From an uncultured Sphingobium sp. (GTDB taxonomy: Bacteria > Pseudomonadota > Alphaproteobacteria > Sphingomonadales > Sphingomonadaceae), in assembly GCA_913773715.1 (NCBI GenBank), contig CAJYHD010000350.1, positions 1 through 64,000 on the forward strand: a DNA stretch of 64,000 nt, given 5' to 3'. A program made the translations under genes and the position numbers. Position 1 is the stretch's first letter. Every line of letters begins with the position of its first letter. This document shows, one piece after another, positions 15,180-24,660 of the stretch. The notes under the pieces were generated by a model. It was not told the origin of the DNA. It did not search any database and saw only the letters and a list, made by a program, of their open reading frames with translations.

Positions 15180-15506
15180 TCAATGCGGGCTGATCGCCGT
15201 AACTTCTGCCGTCATACCCTTCGCCTTGGCGGTGAATGCGACCCGCTGCCCCGACCGCAGTCCCTTGAGCAGGGTCGGGGGGGATGCCCGGAAGGTCATC
15301 GTCATTGCGGGCCAGCCGATCGTCGGGATCGGGCCGTGCTTGATGGTTACGGTTCCACCTTTCGCGTCGACGGCAGTGATCGTCCCCGATCCGCTGCCGG
15401 ATTTTACAGCCGATGCAGCCGGCCTGCTGCCTTGAGCAAGAGCGCTCGCTGCGATCGGCGTGACTAGTAGCATGAATGCGGCGCGCATGGAGAAAGTGGC
15501 TTTCAT
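15180..15506 (-). CDS. cusF: Periplasmic copper chaperone CusF-like
   Basis: This 108-residue protein has a signal peptide ([24 protein letters not shown]) and a CusF OB fold with [22 protein letters not shown]. The Met-x-Met and Trp-cation ligands of Cu(I)/Ag(I) binding (H56, W65, M68, M70) are visible. Its ATG overlaps the CusA stop (TGATG), so it is the last gene of the cusCBA operon. The same domain is also fused to the C-terminus of CusB here, giving the pump two chaperone modules. Confidence 0.9.
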   Translation of the reverse strand: MKATFSMRAAFMLLVTPIAASALAQGSRPAASAVKSGSGSGTITAVDAKGGTVTIKHGPIPTIGWPAMTMTFRASPPTLLKGLRSGQRVAFTAKAKGMTAEVTAISPH

Positions 15507-18500
15507 CAGATCTTCCTTTCGGGGCGGGTTGAAGCTCGCCGCCGCAAGAGCAAGTAGGCGGCTGGCAGGATGAACATGGAGAGGAAAGGGGCGGTCAGCA
15601 TTCCACCGATCATCGGCGCGGCGATCCGGCTCATCACCTCCGATCCGGCGCCATGCCCGATCAGCACGGGGAACAGCCCGGCGACGATGACAGCGACGGT
15701 CATCGCCTTGGGACGTACCCGCAACAGCGCGCCCTCCCTGATCGCTTCCGATACTTGCTCGCCCGACGGTGACGGCCCGCGCTCGGCCAATGCGTGTTTC
15801 AGGTAGATCAGCATGACGACGCCGAACTCCGCCGACACGCCGGCGAGCGCGATGAACCCGACACCTGTGGCGACCGATTGCGCATAGCCGAGCAGCCATA
15901 ATGTCCAGATGCCGCCGGTCAGCGCGAAGGGCAGTGTGCCCATGATAAGCGCCGCCTCGTCGAGGCGACCGAAGGTAAGGTAGAGGAGAAGGAAGATGAT
16001 CGCGAGTGTCGCCGGCACGACGAGCATCAACCGAGCCTCGGCACGCTGCAGATACTCGAATTGTCCGGAATAGGCGATCGAGACGCCGGGGCTGAGCCGA
16101 ACATCTTTGCCAACAGCACGGCGCAGATCGGCGACCGTGGAGGCCAGGTCGCGCCCGCGCACGTCGACATAGACCCATGTCGAGAGTCGACCATTTTCCG
16201 TCTTGAGCATCGGTGGACCTTCCGCGATCGACACGGATGCGACGGTGCCGAGTGTGATCTGCTGACCCGATGCGGTGACGATTGGGAGAGTTCGCAGTCC
16301 CTCCAGACTGTCACGCAGCTCGCGGGGGTAGCGGACGCTGATCGGGTAGCGGGCAAGGCCCTCCACCGTCTGGCCGATCGTCTCGCCGCCGATCGCGCCG
16401 GACACAATCTCCTGCACATCGGCGATGTTGAGACCGTAGCGCCCCGCGGTCACCCGATCGATATCGACATCGACATAGCGGCCTCCGGTCAACCGTTCTG
16501 CCAATGCCGAGCTGACGCCCGGCACGGTCCTGGCTACACGTTCGATGCTGCCGGCGATGCGGTCCAGCTCGGAGAGGTTGGACCCCGACACTTTCACCCC
16601 GATGGGACTCTTGATGCCGGTCGCGAGCATATCGATCCGATTGCGGATCGGAGGCACCCATACGTTCGTGAGGCCGGGCACGCGCACTGTGCGGTCCAGC
16701 TCCTCCACCAGCTTTGCCGGCGTCATCCCCGCGCGCCATTGATCGCGCGGCTTGAATTGGATGGTCGTCTCGAACATCTCGAGCGGTGCCGGGTCGGTCG
16801 CGGTCTCGGCGCGTCCGGCTTTGCCGAACACGGTTTTGACCTCGGGAACGGTTTTTATCAGCCGGTCTGTGCGCTGGAGCAGGGCCGAGGCGCTCGCGGC
16901 CGAAAGGCCGGGAAGCGCGGACGGCATGTAGAGCAGATCGCCCTCATCCATCGTCGGGATGAACTCGCCACCCAATCGGGTCAGCGGCCATGCCGTCGTC
17001 GCCAGTACCAGGGCGGCGATGCCGATCGCCGCCCAAGGCCGCGCCAACACGCGGTCGAGCGCCGGGCGATAGGCACGGGTGAGCACGCGGTTGATAATGT
17101 TGTCGTTCTCGGCCGGAATGCGTCCCCGGATCAGCCATCCCATCAGGACCGGCACGAGCGTTACCGACAGGATCGCCGCTGCCGCCATCGCATAGCTCTT
17201 GGTGAAGGCGAGCGGGGCGAACAGCCGTCCCTCCTGCGCTTCGAGCGTGAACACCGGCACGAACGACAGCGTGATGATGACGAGGCTGAAGAACAGCGCC
17301 GGCCCGACCTCGGCCGCGGCCTCGGTGATGACGCGCCAGCGTTCCTCGCCCGCCAGCGCCACGCCCGGATGGTCGTGTTCCCATCGCTCGATCCGCTTGT
17401 GCGCGTTCTCGATCATCACGATCGCGGCATCGACCATCGCGCCGATCGCGATGGCGATACCGCCCAAAGACATGATGTTGGCGTTCACCCCCTGCACACG
17501 CATGACGAGCAAGGCCGCGAGCACCCCCAGAGGCAAGGTGACGATCGCGACCAGCGCAGACCGGACATGCCACAGAAACAACCCGCAGATGATCGCGACG
17601 ACGACGAACTCCTCGATCAGCTTGCCCGTCAAATTCTCCACCGCGCGGTCGATCAATTGCGAGCGGTCATAGGTGGTGACGATCTCGACGCCGGGGGGAA
17701 GGCTCGCTTTCAGTTCCGCGAGCTTGGCCTTGACGGCTTCGATCGTCTGCCGTGCATTCTTGCCCTGACGCAGGATGACGACTCCGCCCGCGACCTCGCC
17801 TTCGCCGTTCAGCTCGGCGATGCCGCGGCGCATCTCGGGGCCGATCTGGATCGACGCGACGTCGCCCAAGGTAACGGGGACGCCGGCACCGGCGACCTTG
17901 AGCGGGATCGCGCGGAAATCGTCGACGGTGCGCAAGTAACCTGACGCGCGCACCATATATTCGGCTTCGCCCAGCTCGAGGACGGACCCGCCGGCCTCCT
18001 GATTGGCGCGGCGAATGGCATCGACGGCCTGAGTGTGCGTGACACCGAATGCGGCGAGCCGCGTCGGGTCGAGCAGCACCTGATATTGCTTCACCATTCC
18101 GCCGATGCTCGCCACCTCCGCAACGCCGGGCAGCGTTTTCAGTTCATAACGTAGGAACCAGTCCTGCAAGGATCGGAGCTGCGACAGGTCACGGCGGCCG
18201 GTGCGGTCCAACAGCGTGTATTCATAGACCCAGCCGACCCCCGTCGCATCAGGACCCAGCGCGGCCTGCGCGCCTTGGGGAAGCCGTCCCTGCACCTGGC
18301 TCAGATACTCCAGCACGCGTGAGCGCGCCCAATAGAGGTCGGTCCCATCCTCGAAGAGGACATAGACGTAGCTGTCGCCGAAGAACGAATAGCCGCGCAC
18401 GGTTTTCGCGCCAGGCACGGACAGCATCGTCGTGGTGAGCGGATACGTCACCTGGTTCTCGACGATCTGCGGGGCTTGGCCCGGCCAGCTCGTGCGGATG

Positions 18501-18643
18501 ATGACCTGCGTGTCGGACAGGTCGGGGAGCGCATCGACGGGGGTGGCACGCATTGCGAACACCCCGGCCATGGCGAGCGCGATGGCCGCCAGGACGACGA
18601 GGAAGCGGTTCGCGACCGACCAGCGGATGATCGCGGCAATCAT
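15506..18643 (-). CDS. cusA: CusA-type Cu(I)/Ag(I) RND efflux pump
   Basis: This 1045-residue inner-membrane RND transporter begins [20 protein letters not shown]. The proton-relay helix reads [22 protein letters not shown], the HME4 signature of monovalent-cation pumps, in contrast to the DFGLIVDG of the CzcA proteins further right. Methionines in the large periplasmic loops (for example GGMVKQYQV and [12 protein letters not shown]) fit a Met relay. It forms a trimer coupled to CusB and CusC, encoded directly upstream with 4-bp overlaps, and expels Cu(I)/Ag(I) from periplasm and cytoplasm. Length is normal for the family. Confidence 0.95.
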   Translation of the reverse strand: MIAAIIRWSVANRFLVVLAAIALAMAGVFAMRATPVDALPDLSDTQVIIRTSWPGQAPQIVENQVTYPLTTTMLSVPGAKTVRGYSFFGDSYVYVLFEDGTDLYWARSRVLEYLSQVQGRLPQGAQAALGPDATGVGWVYEYTLLDRTGRRDLSQLRSLQDWFLRYELKTLPGVAEVASIGGMVKQYQVLLDPTRLAAFGVTHTQAVDAIRRANQEAGGSVLELGEAEYMVRASGYLRTVDDFRAIPLKVAGAGVPVTLGDVASIQIGPEMRRGIAELNGEGEVAGGVVILRQGKNARQTIEAVKAKLAELKASLPPGVEIVTTYDRSQLIDRAVENLTGKLIEEFVVVAIICGLFLWHVRSALVAIVTLPLGVLAALLVMRVQGVNANIMSLGGIAIAIGAMVDAAIVMIENAHKRIERWEHDHPGVALAGEERWRVITEAAAEVGPALFFSLVIITLSFVPVFTLEAQEGRLFAPLAFTKSYAMAAAAILSVTLVPVLMGWLIRGRIPAENDNIINRVLTRAYRPALDRVLARPWAAIGIAALVLATTAWPLTRLGGEFIPTMDEGDLLYMPSALPGLSAASASALLQRTDRLIKTVPEVKTVFGKAGRAETATDPAPLEMFETTIQFKPRDQWRAGMTPAKLVEELDRTVRVPGLTNVWVPPIRNRIDMLATGIKSPIGVKVSGSNLSELDRIAGSIERVARTVPGVSSALAERLTGGRYVDVDIDRVTAGRYGLNIADVQEIVSGAIGGETIGQTVEGLARYPISVRYPRELRDSLEGLRTLPIVTASGQQITLGTVASVSIAEGPPMLKTENGRLSTWVYVDVRGRDLASTVADLRRAVGKDVRLSPGVSIAYSGQFEYLQRAEARLMLVVPATLAIIFLLLYLTFGRLDEAALIMGTLPFALTGGIWTLWLLGYAQSVATGVGFIALAGVSAEFGVVMLIYLKHALAERGPSPSGEQVSEAIREGALLRVRPKAMTVAVIVAGLFPVLIGHGAGSEVMSRIAAPMIGGMLTAPFLSMFILPAAYLLLRRRASTRPERKI

Positions 18644-20139
18644 CGCCCAGCCTCGCGCGTCATGCGGCGCAGCGTTGGACCATCGGCGGGTTGATCAAAG
18701 CCGAACCGCACCCGCTCACCCTTGCGATACCCACGCACCAACGCGGGATCGGCGACGCGGAACGTCATTGTCATGGCCGGCCAGCCGATCGCCGGAACGG
18801 GCTGATGGGACAGGGTGACGGAACTGCGATCGATCGCCTCGATGCTGCCGACCGTCTCATAGATCGACGCGGTGGGTTTCACGGCCGGCTTTGTTGCGGG
18901 TGACGCTTCGACACCAATCGGACGCGCATCGAGGCCAGCGAGGCGCGCTTCGGAGTCGATCAGGAACTGGCCCGACGCGACAACCTTCTCACCCTCGGTC
19001 AGGCCGGCGACTATCTCGGTTTTGCCGCCGCCTTCTGCGCCAGTGCGAACCTCGGCGGGTCGAAAGCGTCCACCCGGCCCTGCCAACATGACGAGTGTGC
19101 GCCGGCCGGTCCGGATCACGGCCTCACTCGGAACAAGGAGTGCATCGCGGCTCCCCTGGTCGAGCGCCACGCTGGCGAACATACCGGGGCGCAACCGGCC
19201 GGCACGGTTGGGGAGCTCGACGCGGATTGTGAGCGTGCGGCTCGCTGCCTCGGCCTGGGGCAGGATCGCAGCGATGCGGCCCCTGAAGCTTTCGCCCGGG
19301 AAAGCCGCCAGCGTGGCGATGACGGGCGTGCCGATCCGCAGGTTTCCTGCGAGGGCCTCAGGGACAGCCGCGTTCAGCCACACGGTGGCGAGGCCGTTCA
19401 CCTCCGCCAGTGTCTGTCCTTGCGCGACCGTCATCCCCTGTCGGACGCCGAGCGTCTTGATGACGCCCCCCACGGGCGTGCTGATCGTCGTCACACCTTG
19501 CGGTCGGCCGCGCCACTCCGCCGATGCAATCGATCCGGCGGGCATCCCGAGAAGCAACAGGCGCTCTCGTGCCGCCCGCGTGAGCCCGGCATCCCCGGTG
19601 CGGCGCACGGCGAGATACTCCGCCTGCGCGCCCGCCCATTCGGGCACAAGGATATCGGCGAGCGGGGCGCCTGCCGGCACGACATCGCCTGGCGCGCGCG
19701 CATAGACGCGCTGAACGAAGCCGCCGCTGCGTGCCTGCACGACCGCAACGTTGCGGTCATTGAACTCGATGCTGCCGGTTGCCGAGGCCGAGTTTGACAA
19801 CGATCCGCGTTCGACCGTGACGATCCGCGCGCCGAGCCGCTGGAGGCTGGCCGGATCGATCGCTACGCCCGGTGCGGCGCTACCGCCTGCGCCCTCGTCG
19901 GCATAGCGGGGGATCAGTTTCATCCTCATCGACGAGAGACCCGGGCCGTCGTGCCGCTCCCCCGGGATCATCGGATCATACCAGTAGAGGATCTTCTTCT
20001 GCGGGGCTGGGGATGCCGTTTGATCGGCAGCCGAGGACGTGCCAAGTTTCGCGAGCCCGAAGCCCACGCCCCCTGCGACCAGCACCAGCGCGCTTACCGC
20101 GGTGACAAGGCGGGCGCGGGTAATGGTAGTGTCGCTCAT
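18640..20139 (-). CDS. cusB: CusB-type periplasmic adaptor with fused CusF domain
   Basis: This 499-residue adaptor has an N-terminal anchor and a heavy-metal-binding segment [20 protein letters not shown], then the usual lipoyl, alpha-hairpin and beta-barrel regions. After about residue 405 a linker ([11 protein letters not shown]) leads to a complete CusF domain, [20 protein letters not shown]. Fusion of adaptor and copper chaperone would deliver Cu(I) directly to the pump. A free CusF is also encoded in the operon. Overlaps cusA and cusC by 4 bp. Confidence 0.93.
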   Translation of the reverse strand: MSDTTITRARLVTAVSALVLVAGGVGFGLAKLGTSSAADQTASPAPQKKILYWYDPMIPGERHDGPGLSSMRMKLIPRYADEGAGGSAAPGVAIDPASLQRLGARIVTVERGSLSNSASATGSIEFNDRNVAVVQARSGGFVQRVYARAPGDVVPAGAPLADILVPEWAGAQAEYLAVRRTGDAGLTRAARERLLLLGMPAGSIASAEWRGRPQGVTTISTPVGGVIKTLGVRQGMTVAQGQTLAEVNGLATVWLNAAVPEALAGNLRIGTPVIATLAAFPGESFRGRIAAILPQAEAASRTLTIRVELPNRAGRLRPGMFASVALDQGSRDALLVPSEAVIRTGRRTLVMLAGPGGRFRPAEVRTGAEGGGKTEIVAGLTEGEKVVASGQFLIDSEARLAGLDARPIGVEASPATKPAVKPTASIYETVGSIEAIDRSSVTLSHQPVPAIGWPAMTMTFRVADPALVRGYRKGERVRFGFDQPADGPTLRRMTREAGR

Positions 20140-21365
20140 CGATCGGCGCTCCCGAAGGTAATGGTGAGGCGGACAGAGTCTGCGGCGACGAGCGCCTCAC
20201 GGTCGAGCACGGTCAGCTCGGCGTCGGCGAGCGCGGTCTTGGCTTCGATGGCATCCGCAAGACTCGCGCGACCGGCAGAGTAGCTCGCTATCTCCAGATC
20301 GGCTCGCTTCCGAGCGAGCGGAAGGAGCACGTCGCGCGCGCGCTGCCATTGGCTGTGATGCATTTGGTGGTCCGCCAGCGCGGCCTCCAGATCGGCTGCC
20401 AATGTGCGCCGGGTTTCTTCGCGCGCGGCCTCGGCCTGCGCCTGTGCGGATTTGCGGGCTTCGATGCGCGGGTTCTGACGCGATCGAGCGAACAGCGGCA
20501 GGCTCATCGAAACTCCCGCCGACACCATGTCGCCATACCGGGGGTCACGGCGTTGATAAGCTACCTCTACCCCCCAATCGGGTCGCTTCTCCGCTCGCGC
20601 CGCATCCACGTCGGCCTGGGCGCGCTGAATACCGGCCTCGGCGAGAACCATGTCGGAGTGAAGGCTGAGCGCGTCCCGCAGCCGCGCCGGAGCCAGATCG
20701 ATCGCGGGCATATCGCCGGCAATCTCGGGCGCCGATACGCCGGTCCAGCGAGCCAGCATCGCGCGGGCGCGCGCAACGGCGGCCATCAACTCGTCGCGGC
20801 GGTCGTCGAGTGCCGCGATCTCCTGATCGGTCGTCAGTGTCTGACCAGGGCGGACCGAACCGGTCGTCACGGCGGCCCGCGCAGCGGAAGGGAGAGATCG
20901 AAGGAATAGCAGAACGGTGTCGAGGGCAGCTAGTCGACGCTCGGCATAAGCAAGGTCGATCCATGCCTGCCCCGCTCCCAATCGCACCTCCCGGAGCTTG
21001 GTCGCTTGCGATGCTTCTGCCGTTGCGATCACGGCGCGTGCCTGCGCTTGCGCGGCATGACGCTTGGCAAGGTTGGGTAGGTCCTGTTGGAAACCGACAC
21101 GCCCCATCGTCATGTCGTCTCTGGATAGGGAGAAGGCGGGTGGCCCAGAGACAGGATAATTCTCGATTCCGATCGACACACGGGGGTCCGGAAGGCTTCC
21201 CGCCGCACGTGCATCGGCTTGGGCGGCGCTGACCCCCGCGCGACCGGCAACCGCTCCCGGGGCGTTGGCAACCGCATCGCGCAGCGCTTGGTCATAGGTA
21301 AGTGTCTGCGCGTGCGCGGCGCTCGTCGTGAGCGCGGCGACCGCGAGCATCATGGATGCGCGCAT
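20136..21365 (-). CDS. cusC: CusC-type TolC-family outer-membrane channel
   Basis: This 409-residue protein has a signal peptide (MMLAVAALTTSAAHAQTLTYDQAL) and two coiled-coil/beta repeats typical of outer-membrane efflux proteins (AQADARAAGSLPDPRVSIGIENYP, AQADVDAARAEKRPDWGVEVAYQRR split by charged helices). It is first in the cusCBAF operon. No lipobox is present, unlike E. coli CusC. I find no clear ECF or MerR box before it, so its promoter in 21366-21446 is unresolved. Confidence 0.88.
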   Translation of the reverse strand: MRASMMLAVAALTTSAAHAQTLTYDQALRDAVANAPGAVAGRAGVSAAQADARAAGSLPDPRVSIGIENYPVSGPPAFSLSRDDMTMGRVGFQQDLPNLAKRHAAQAQARAVIATAEASQATKLREVRLGAGQAWIDLAYAERRLAALDTVLLFLRSLPSAARAAVTTGSVRPGQTLTTDQEIAALDDRRDELMAAVARARAMLARWTGVSAPEIAGDMPAIDLAPARLRDALSLHSDMVLAEAGIQRAQADVDAARAEKRPDWGVEVAYQRRDPRYGDMVSAGVSMSLPLFARSRQNPRIEARKSAQAQAEAAREETRRTLAADLEAALADHQMHHSQWQRARDVLLPLARKRADLEIASYSAGRASLADAIEAKTALADAELTVLDREALVAADSVRLTITFGSADR

Positions 21366-21446
21366 CCCTCTAGTCCCTTCATGTCATAATGATGGCCGGG
21401 CTCCAAATGGTTGATCGGAGCCCGGCACCTGTTCAGGCTCGCCAGC

Positions 21447-21698
21447 TTAAGTTGACTGGCCGCCCTTCATTGACATGCAGGCGTCGCGACCGCGTTCCAT
21501 CATCGGGCACACGCAGGCGCTCGACTGGGGAACGTCCGTAACCCATACGCGACGTGGGGCTTGAAGCGGCGCCCGCGGGCCCGGCTGGTAATTGGAACGC
21601 CACTCCCAATGACCATTGCTTTTATTTTCAGATGTGGCCGCCGTCGCTGCCGACGCGGCGAGGCTAGCGGCAAATACCGCCAAGATGAACGTTTTCAT
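21447..21698 (-). CDS. Small secreted Cys/Met-rich protein
   Basis: This 83-residue protein starts at ATG 21698 (MKTFILAVFAASLAASAATAA) after GGAAAG. The mature part, about 62 residues, ends in CVCPMMERGRDACMSMKGG, three cysteines and four methionines in 19 positions. I do not recognise a family. Position next to cusCBA and the ligand-rich tail suggest periplasmic copper or silver binding, which is inference. Confidence 0.65.
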   Translation of the reverse strand: MKTFILAVFAASLAASAATAATSENKSNGHWEWRSNYQPGPRAPLQAPRRVWVTDVPQSSACVCPMMERGRDACMSMKGGQST

Positions 21699-21780
21699 GT
21701 CACTTTCCAATTTGATCGAGATTTAAAATCGGCAGAGCCGCAACCGGCGAACGGCTGCAGCCTGACACGGCTTGACTCGA

Positions 21781-22137
21781 TCAAACGGTAGGCGGTTCGG
21801 GCTCGGGAGCGACGTTGAGGCCGGCAAGTGCCCGGCTGGCAGGCCAGATAACGATTTGAGATGCGATCGAGCGCTTCAGCACTCTTGCCGGCTCCTCAAA
21901 CGTCATGGGAACAACGCATCCCATTTGGGCGATACACGCCAGCGTCAGTCCTTTGCATGGGTGTTCCGATGACGGATCCGGGGTCGCCATACCCGCGCAA
22001 TCCATGCGGGATGGGGTGACATGGCTCATCGCCATCTTGGGTGAGAGCGATGGGCCGGCCGCATACGCAATTCCTTGGCCCAAAAGGCCAAGCAACGCTC
22101 CAACAAGAAGCAAGAGAGAAAGACGAGCTTTCAACAC
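21781..22137 (-). CDS. Small secreted Cys/Met-rich protein, unknown family
   Basis: I place the start at GTG 22137 (VLKARLSLLLLVGALLGLLG), which gives a clean signal peptide in 118 residues. A frame open to 22242 offers an upstream start with no RBS. The mature region has M and C clusters (MAMSHVTPSRMDCAGM, HPCKGLTLACIAQMGC). Upstream, TTGACC and TAGTAT with a 19-bp spacer could be a MerR-type promoter, although it would place the transcript start almost on the GTG. Function unknown; the copper context suggests metal binding. Confidence 0.5.
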   Translation of the reverse strand: MLKARLSLLLLVGALLGLLGQGIAYAAGPSLSPKMAMSHVTPSRMDCAGMATPDPSSEHPCKGLTLACIAQMGCVVPMTFEEPARVLKRSIASQIVIWPASRALAGLNVAPEPEPPTV

Positions 22138-22250
22138 CCGGATACTATCCCAATTGTCAACGCCGAGGTCAATACGGGTGGTTTGCCGGGTGCCGTAGTG
22201 CCGGCATGAAGCGCCGGGGAAGATTTGCCGCTCACAAGACAACCTGTCGT

Positions 22251-22703
22251 TTAGGCGCCGTGGCTAGCAAAGACACGCCGGCCAGCGGCACCGAACGCAA
22301 TGACGTCATAGGGCTGGGTTCTCATGCCGGGCACCTCCATGCCCGGTGAGCCCATCGGCATTCCGGCCACGGCCAAGCCGCGCACGCCTTTAGGATGCTG
22401 GGCCAGCGCGCGCTTCATGTCCGCGATCGGGACATGTCCCTCAAACGCCATGCCGTCGATGATCGCGGTATGGCAGGACGCGAGGTCAGCGGGCAGGCCG
22501 ATCTTACGCTGCAGCACCTCACGGCGATCATCGTCGATGATCTGGACCTTGCGGCCGAACTGCTGACGCACCTGCGCCGCCCATTTCTCGCAACAGCCGC
22601 AACCCGGATCGCGGTGCATGGCGATGTCGGCCGCGGCCGATGCGACCGCTGGGATGGTCATTAGCAAGGCGGCGACGGCGCCACGAACACCATTCTTCAT
22701 CAT
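22251..22703 (-). CDS. DUF411 copper-associated periplasmic protein
   Basis: This 150-residue protein has a signal peptide and the DUF411 landmarks HRDPGCGCCEKW, ASCHTAIIDGMAFEGHVP and AVAGMPMGSPGMEVPGM. The CGCC cluster, the later CH and the Met-rich MPMGSPGM loop are likely Cu(I) ligands. DUF411 genes accompany cop and cus operons and some confer copper tolerance (CopG-like). It begins 69 bp after the DUF305 stop, beyond a terminator-like hairpin. Confidence 0.88.
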   Translation of the reverse strand: MMKNGVRGAVAALLMTIPAVASAAADIAMHRDPGCGCCEKWAAQVRQQFGRKVQIIDDDRREVLQRKIGLPADLASCHTAIIDGMAFEGHVPIADMKRALAQHPKGVRGLAVAGMPMGSPGMEVPGMRTQPYDVIAFGAAGRRVFASHGA

Positions 22704-22721
22704 CAGCTCCTAAAAGGAAAT

Positions 22722-22761
22722 CCCCGCCCTGCCGGGGGGTAGGGGGATCGACAGGGCGGGG
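22722..22761 (-). terminator. Hairpin terminator candidate after the DUF305 gene
   Basis: Arms CCCCGCCCTG (22722-22731) and CAGGGCGGGG (22752-22761) form a 10-bp stem. Read on the - strand it is followed by ATTTCCTTTTA, a moderate T-tract. It lies between the DUF305 stop and the DUF411 start and may attenuate transcription. Confidence 0.55.
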
Positions 22762-22771
22762 CAGCGCTCCC

Positions 22772-23164
22772 TTATTGCGGGCGCTTGCCGTGCTTGCTGA
22801 GCCACGCCTGCAGCTCGGCAATATCCTTTTCCTGTTTCGTGATCGTCATCTGCGCCATGCGCTTGGTCTCGGCGTCGCGCGCGTCACGCACCGCAACGCG
22901 CGACATGGCGATGGCGCCTCGGTGATGCTCGATCATCTTGCGCGTCCACATTTCGGCCGCGTCGCCCTGCTTGGCCGCCATCATCTTCTGATGCATGTCC
23001 ATCTCGGCCTGGCCGTAGGGATTGCCGGCCATCATGCCCGCCATGTCGTCGTGGTTCATGCCGGCCATCTGACCGTGGTTCATGCCCTGCATTCCGCCGC
23101 TCTGCTGCGCGAGGGCGGGCGTGGCGAGCAGCGCCAAAGCTGCGAATGTTGGTGCGAAGCGCAT
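22772..23164 (-). CDS. DUF305 Met/His-rich periplasmic protein (CopM-like)
   Basis: This 130-residue protein has a signal peptide (MRFAPTFAALALLATPALA), a Met/His-rich stretch GGMQGMNHGQMAGMNHDDMA and the DUF305 core MIEHHRGAIAMSRVAV. DUF305 proteins (CopM) bind copper in the periplasm. It has its own ECF-type promoter at 23193-23218. A second DUF305 gene is at 60462. Confidence 0.88.
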   Translation of the reverse strand: MRFAPTFAALALLATPALAQQSGGMQGMNHGQMAGMNHDDMAGMMAGNPYGQAEMDMHQKMMAAKQGDAAEMWTRKMIEHHRGAIAMSRVAVRDARDAETKRMAQMTITKQEKDIAELQAWLSKHGKRPQ

Positions 23165-23192
23165 TATTGATCTCCCTGGGTTCTAAGACTTC

Positions 23193-23218
23193 TACGCGTG
23201 CGAGGCGGCTATCCCTCA
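23193..23218 (-). promoter_or_regulatory. ECF-type promoter of the DUF305 gene
   Basis: On the - strand: TGAGGGAT (-35), 14 bp, CGTA (-10), 29 bp before the start codon. Same spacing and core as five other sites between 28028 and 32491. Confidence 0.75.
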
Positions 23219-23297
23219 CCCGGGGTGCTAGAACGCGCGAGAAATTGTCAGGAAACAGGACTTTATTTCCGAGGGCTACGCTCCTGAGCCGCGTATA

Positions 23298-24035
23298 TTA
23301 TGCCTCGATCACGATGTTGCGACGCCGCGTTTTGGGCCATCGCATGTAGAGAAGCACTGCCCCCCCTAACCAAAGCGCAAGCCCACCGATCGCGAAGGCG
23401 AGCAGCCAGGGCGTGTTGAAGTTCTCGTGATTCGTCCAATCCATGATGTGAAGGCCCCAGAAGAAGTCGTAGAGCCGCCAAGTGCCGGTTCGGACAGCCG
23501 AGATCCGACCGGTGTCGGCCGCGACAAAGACGCGGGTGGAATCGAGGTCGGCGAACGCGACGCGCCAGGCGGGGAGCGTGCCGCGATATTCGGGGCTGGC
23601 GCGCTCGATCCGCTCTACCTTCGCCGCTGGTCGAGCACCGCCACGCCATGCCAAACGCGCGATCTCCTCGGCCTCACGAGCCGTTGGTGCTGGCAGCGCT
23701 TGGCCCGTCGCGGCGTCGAACAGGCGCGTTCCCTTGGCTGTCGCGACCTCGGCGACCGGGCGGCCAAGCCACATGCGATAGGTGATGGCCTCGATGGGCG
23801 CATCTGCTGCGCCTACGATCGCCGATGGTGGGGCGAACGTGCTGCCGCGGGGAAGGGGCGCCGCGGCTTTGCGGTCAACGAGGTGATCGCCATGCACCCG
23901 ATCGATCGGCAGGAAGCTCATCAGGGCGCCGCTTGCGAACCATAGCAGGAGCTGCGCGCCGATGATGATCGCGAGCCATTTGTGCGTGCGGCTCGCGAGT
24001 AGATGCAGCCTCAGTTTCGCGCTTTTCAGAACCAC
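23298..24035 (-). CDS. PepSY-domain membrane protein
   Basis: This 245-residue protein begins MVLKSAKLRLHLLASRTHKWLA. It has an N-terminal membrane helix (IIIGAQLLLWFASGALMSFL), periplasmic PepSY-like region (PAWRVAFADLDSTRVFVAADTGRIS) and a C-terminal helix pair with RLYDFFWGLHIMDWTNHENFNTP. PepSY membrane proteins of this layout accompany copper and iron reductases. Transcribed after the cytochrome c gene with a 25-bp gap. A heme or metal reductase accessory role is plausible, not shown. Confidence 0.82.
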   Translation of the reverse strand: MVLKSAKLRLHLLASRTHKWLAIIIGAQLLLWFASGALMSFLPIDRVHGDHLVDRKAAAPLPRGSTFAPPSAIVGAADAPIEAITYRMWLGRPVAEVATAKGTRLFDAATGQALPAPTAREAEEIARLAWRGGARPAAKVERIERASPEYRGTLPAWRVAFADLDSTRVFVAADTGRISAVRTGTWRLYDFFWGLHIMDWTNHENFNTPWLLAFAIGGLALWLGGAVLLYMRWPKTRRRNIVIEA

Positions 24036-24060
24036 TCCTCCCTCAACCTCGTCGCCGGGG

Positions 24061-24645
24061 TCACTTCATACCCGGCATGTCCTTCATCATCTCGTCGTGA
24101 TCGGCCGGGGCGCTCGCGACCAGTGCCTTATACTGTTCGGGCGTCATGCCGGGGAGCTTGCGGACGAACGCGACCATATTCCAAATTAGGGGGTCGGGAT
24201 GCGTCTTGCCCCATGCCGGCATGGCGCTGAGCTTCACCCCGTGCTTGATGATCCAGAATTGCTGGGCGGGGGTGAGATCTTGAGCGCGCGCGAGTTCCGG
24301 CGCCTGTGGATAGAGGCCCTGGCTCATCTCGGATTTCTCGACGCCGGGGCCGAGATGGCAACCGGAACACATTTCTCCGTAAAGGCCCGCGCCGACTGAC
24401 ACGCGCTGCGCCGATGCCAGATCGGCCGGGGGTGTTATGCCGCGCGCGCGTGCCTCAATCGACCGATCGCGCAGGCGTTCGAGCATTGAATAGACCGCCG
24501 GCGTGTGCGGTTCGTCGGCCGCGATGTTATACACGCCAAGGTAGATAAACGCGGCTGCGCCCAGCGCCAGGACGATCGCCAGGGCGCCTACGAACGGCAG
24601 GCTCGGGAAGTGCTGCCTTATCGAGCGCCTGCCGTCTTGAGCCAT
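24061..24645 (-). CDS. Membrane-anchored monohaem cytochrome c
   Basis: This 194-residue protein starts at ATG 24645 because GGAGG sits five bases before it; the ATG at 24657 overlaps that ribosome site. One N-terminal helix (FVGALAIVLALGAAAFIYLG) is followed by CSGCH and a Met-ligand loop AMPAWGKTHPDPLIWNMV. The C-terminus is MMKDMPGMK. It lies in the copAB operon, 15 bp after copB, and may receive electrons from CopA-mediated Cu(I) oxidation. Confidence 0.85.
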   Translation of the reverse strand: MAQDGRRSIRQHFPSLPFVGALAIVLALGAAAFIYLGVYNIAADEPHTPAVYSMLERLRDRSIEARARGITPPADLASAQRVSVGAGLYGEMCSGCHLGPGVEKSEMSQGLYPQAPELARAQDLTPAQQFWIIKHGVKLSAMPAWGKTHPDPLIWNMVAFVRKLPGMTPEQYKALVASAPADHDEMMKDMPGMK

Positions 24646-24660
24646 CTGTTCCTCCATCGA

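Noticed and set aside
16061..17944. 627-codon ORF on the + strand
   Set aside because: Antisense to cusA, with Arg/Asp/His-rich shadow composition.
21363..21370. Seventh ECF promoter (ATCCCTC before cusC)
   Set aside because: No TACG complement at the required 14-bp distance, and it sits at the start codon.
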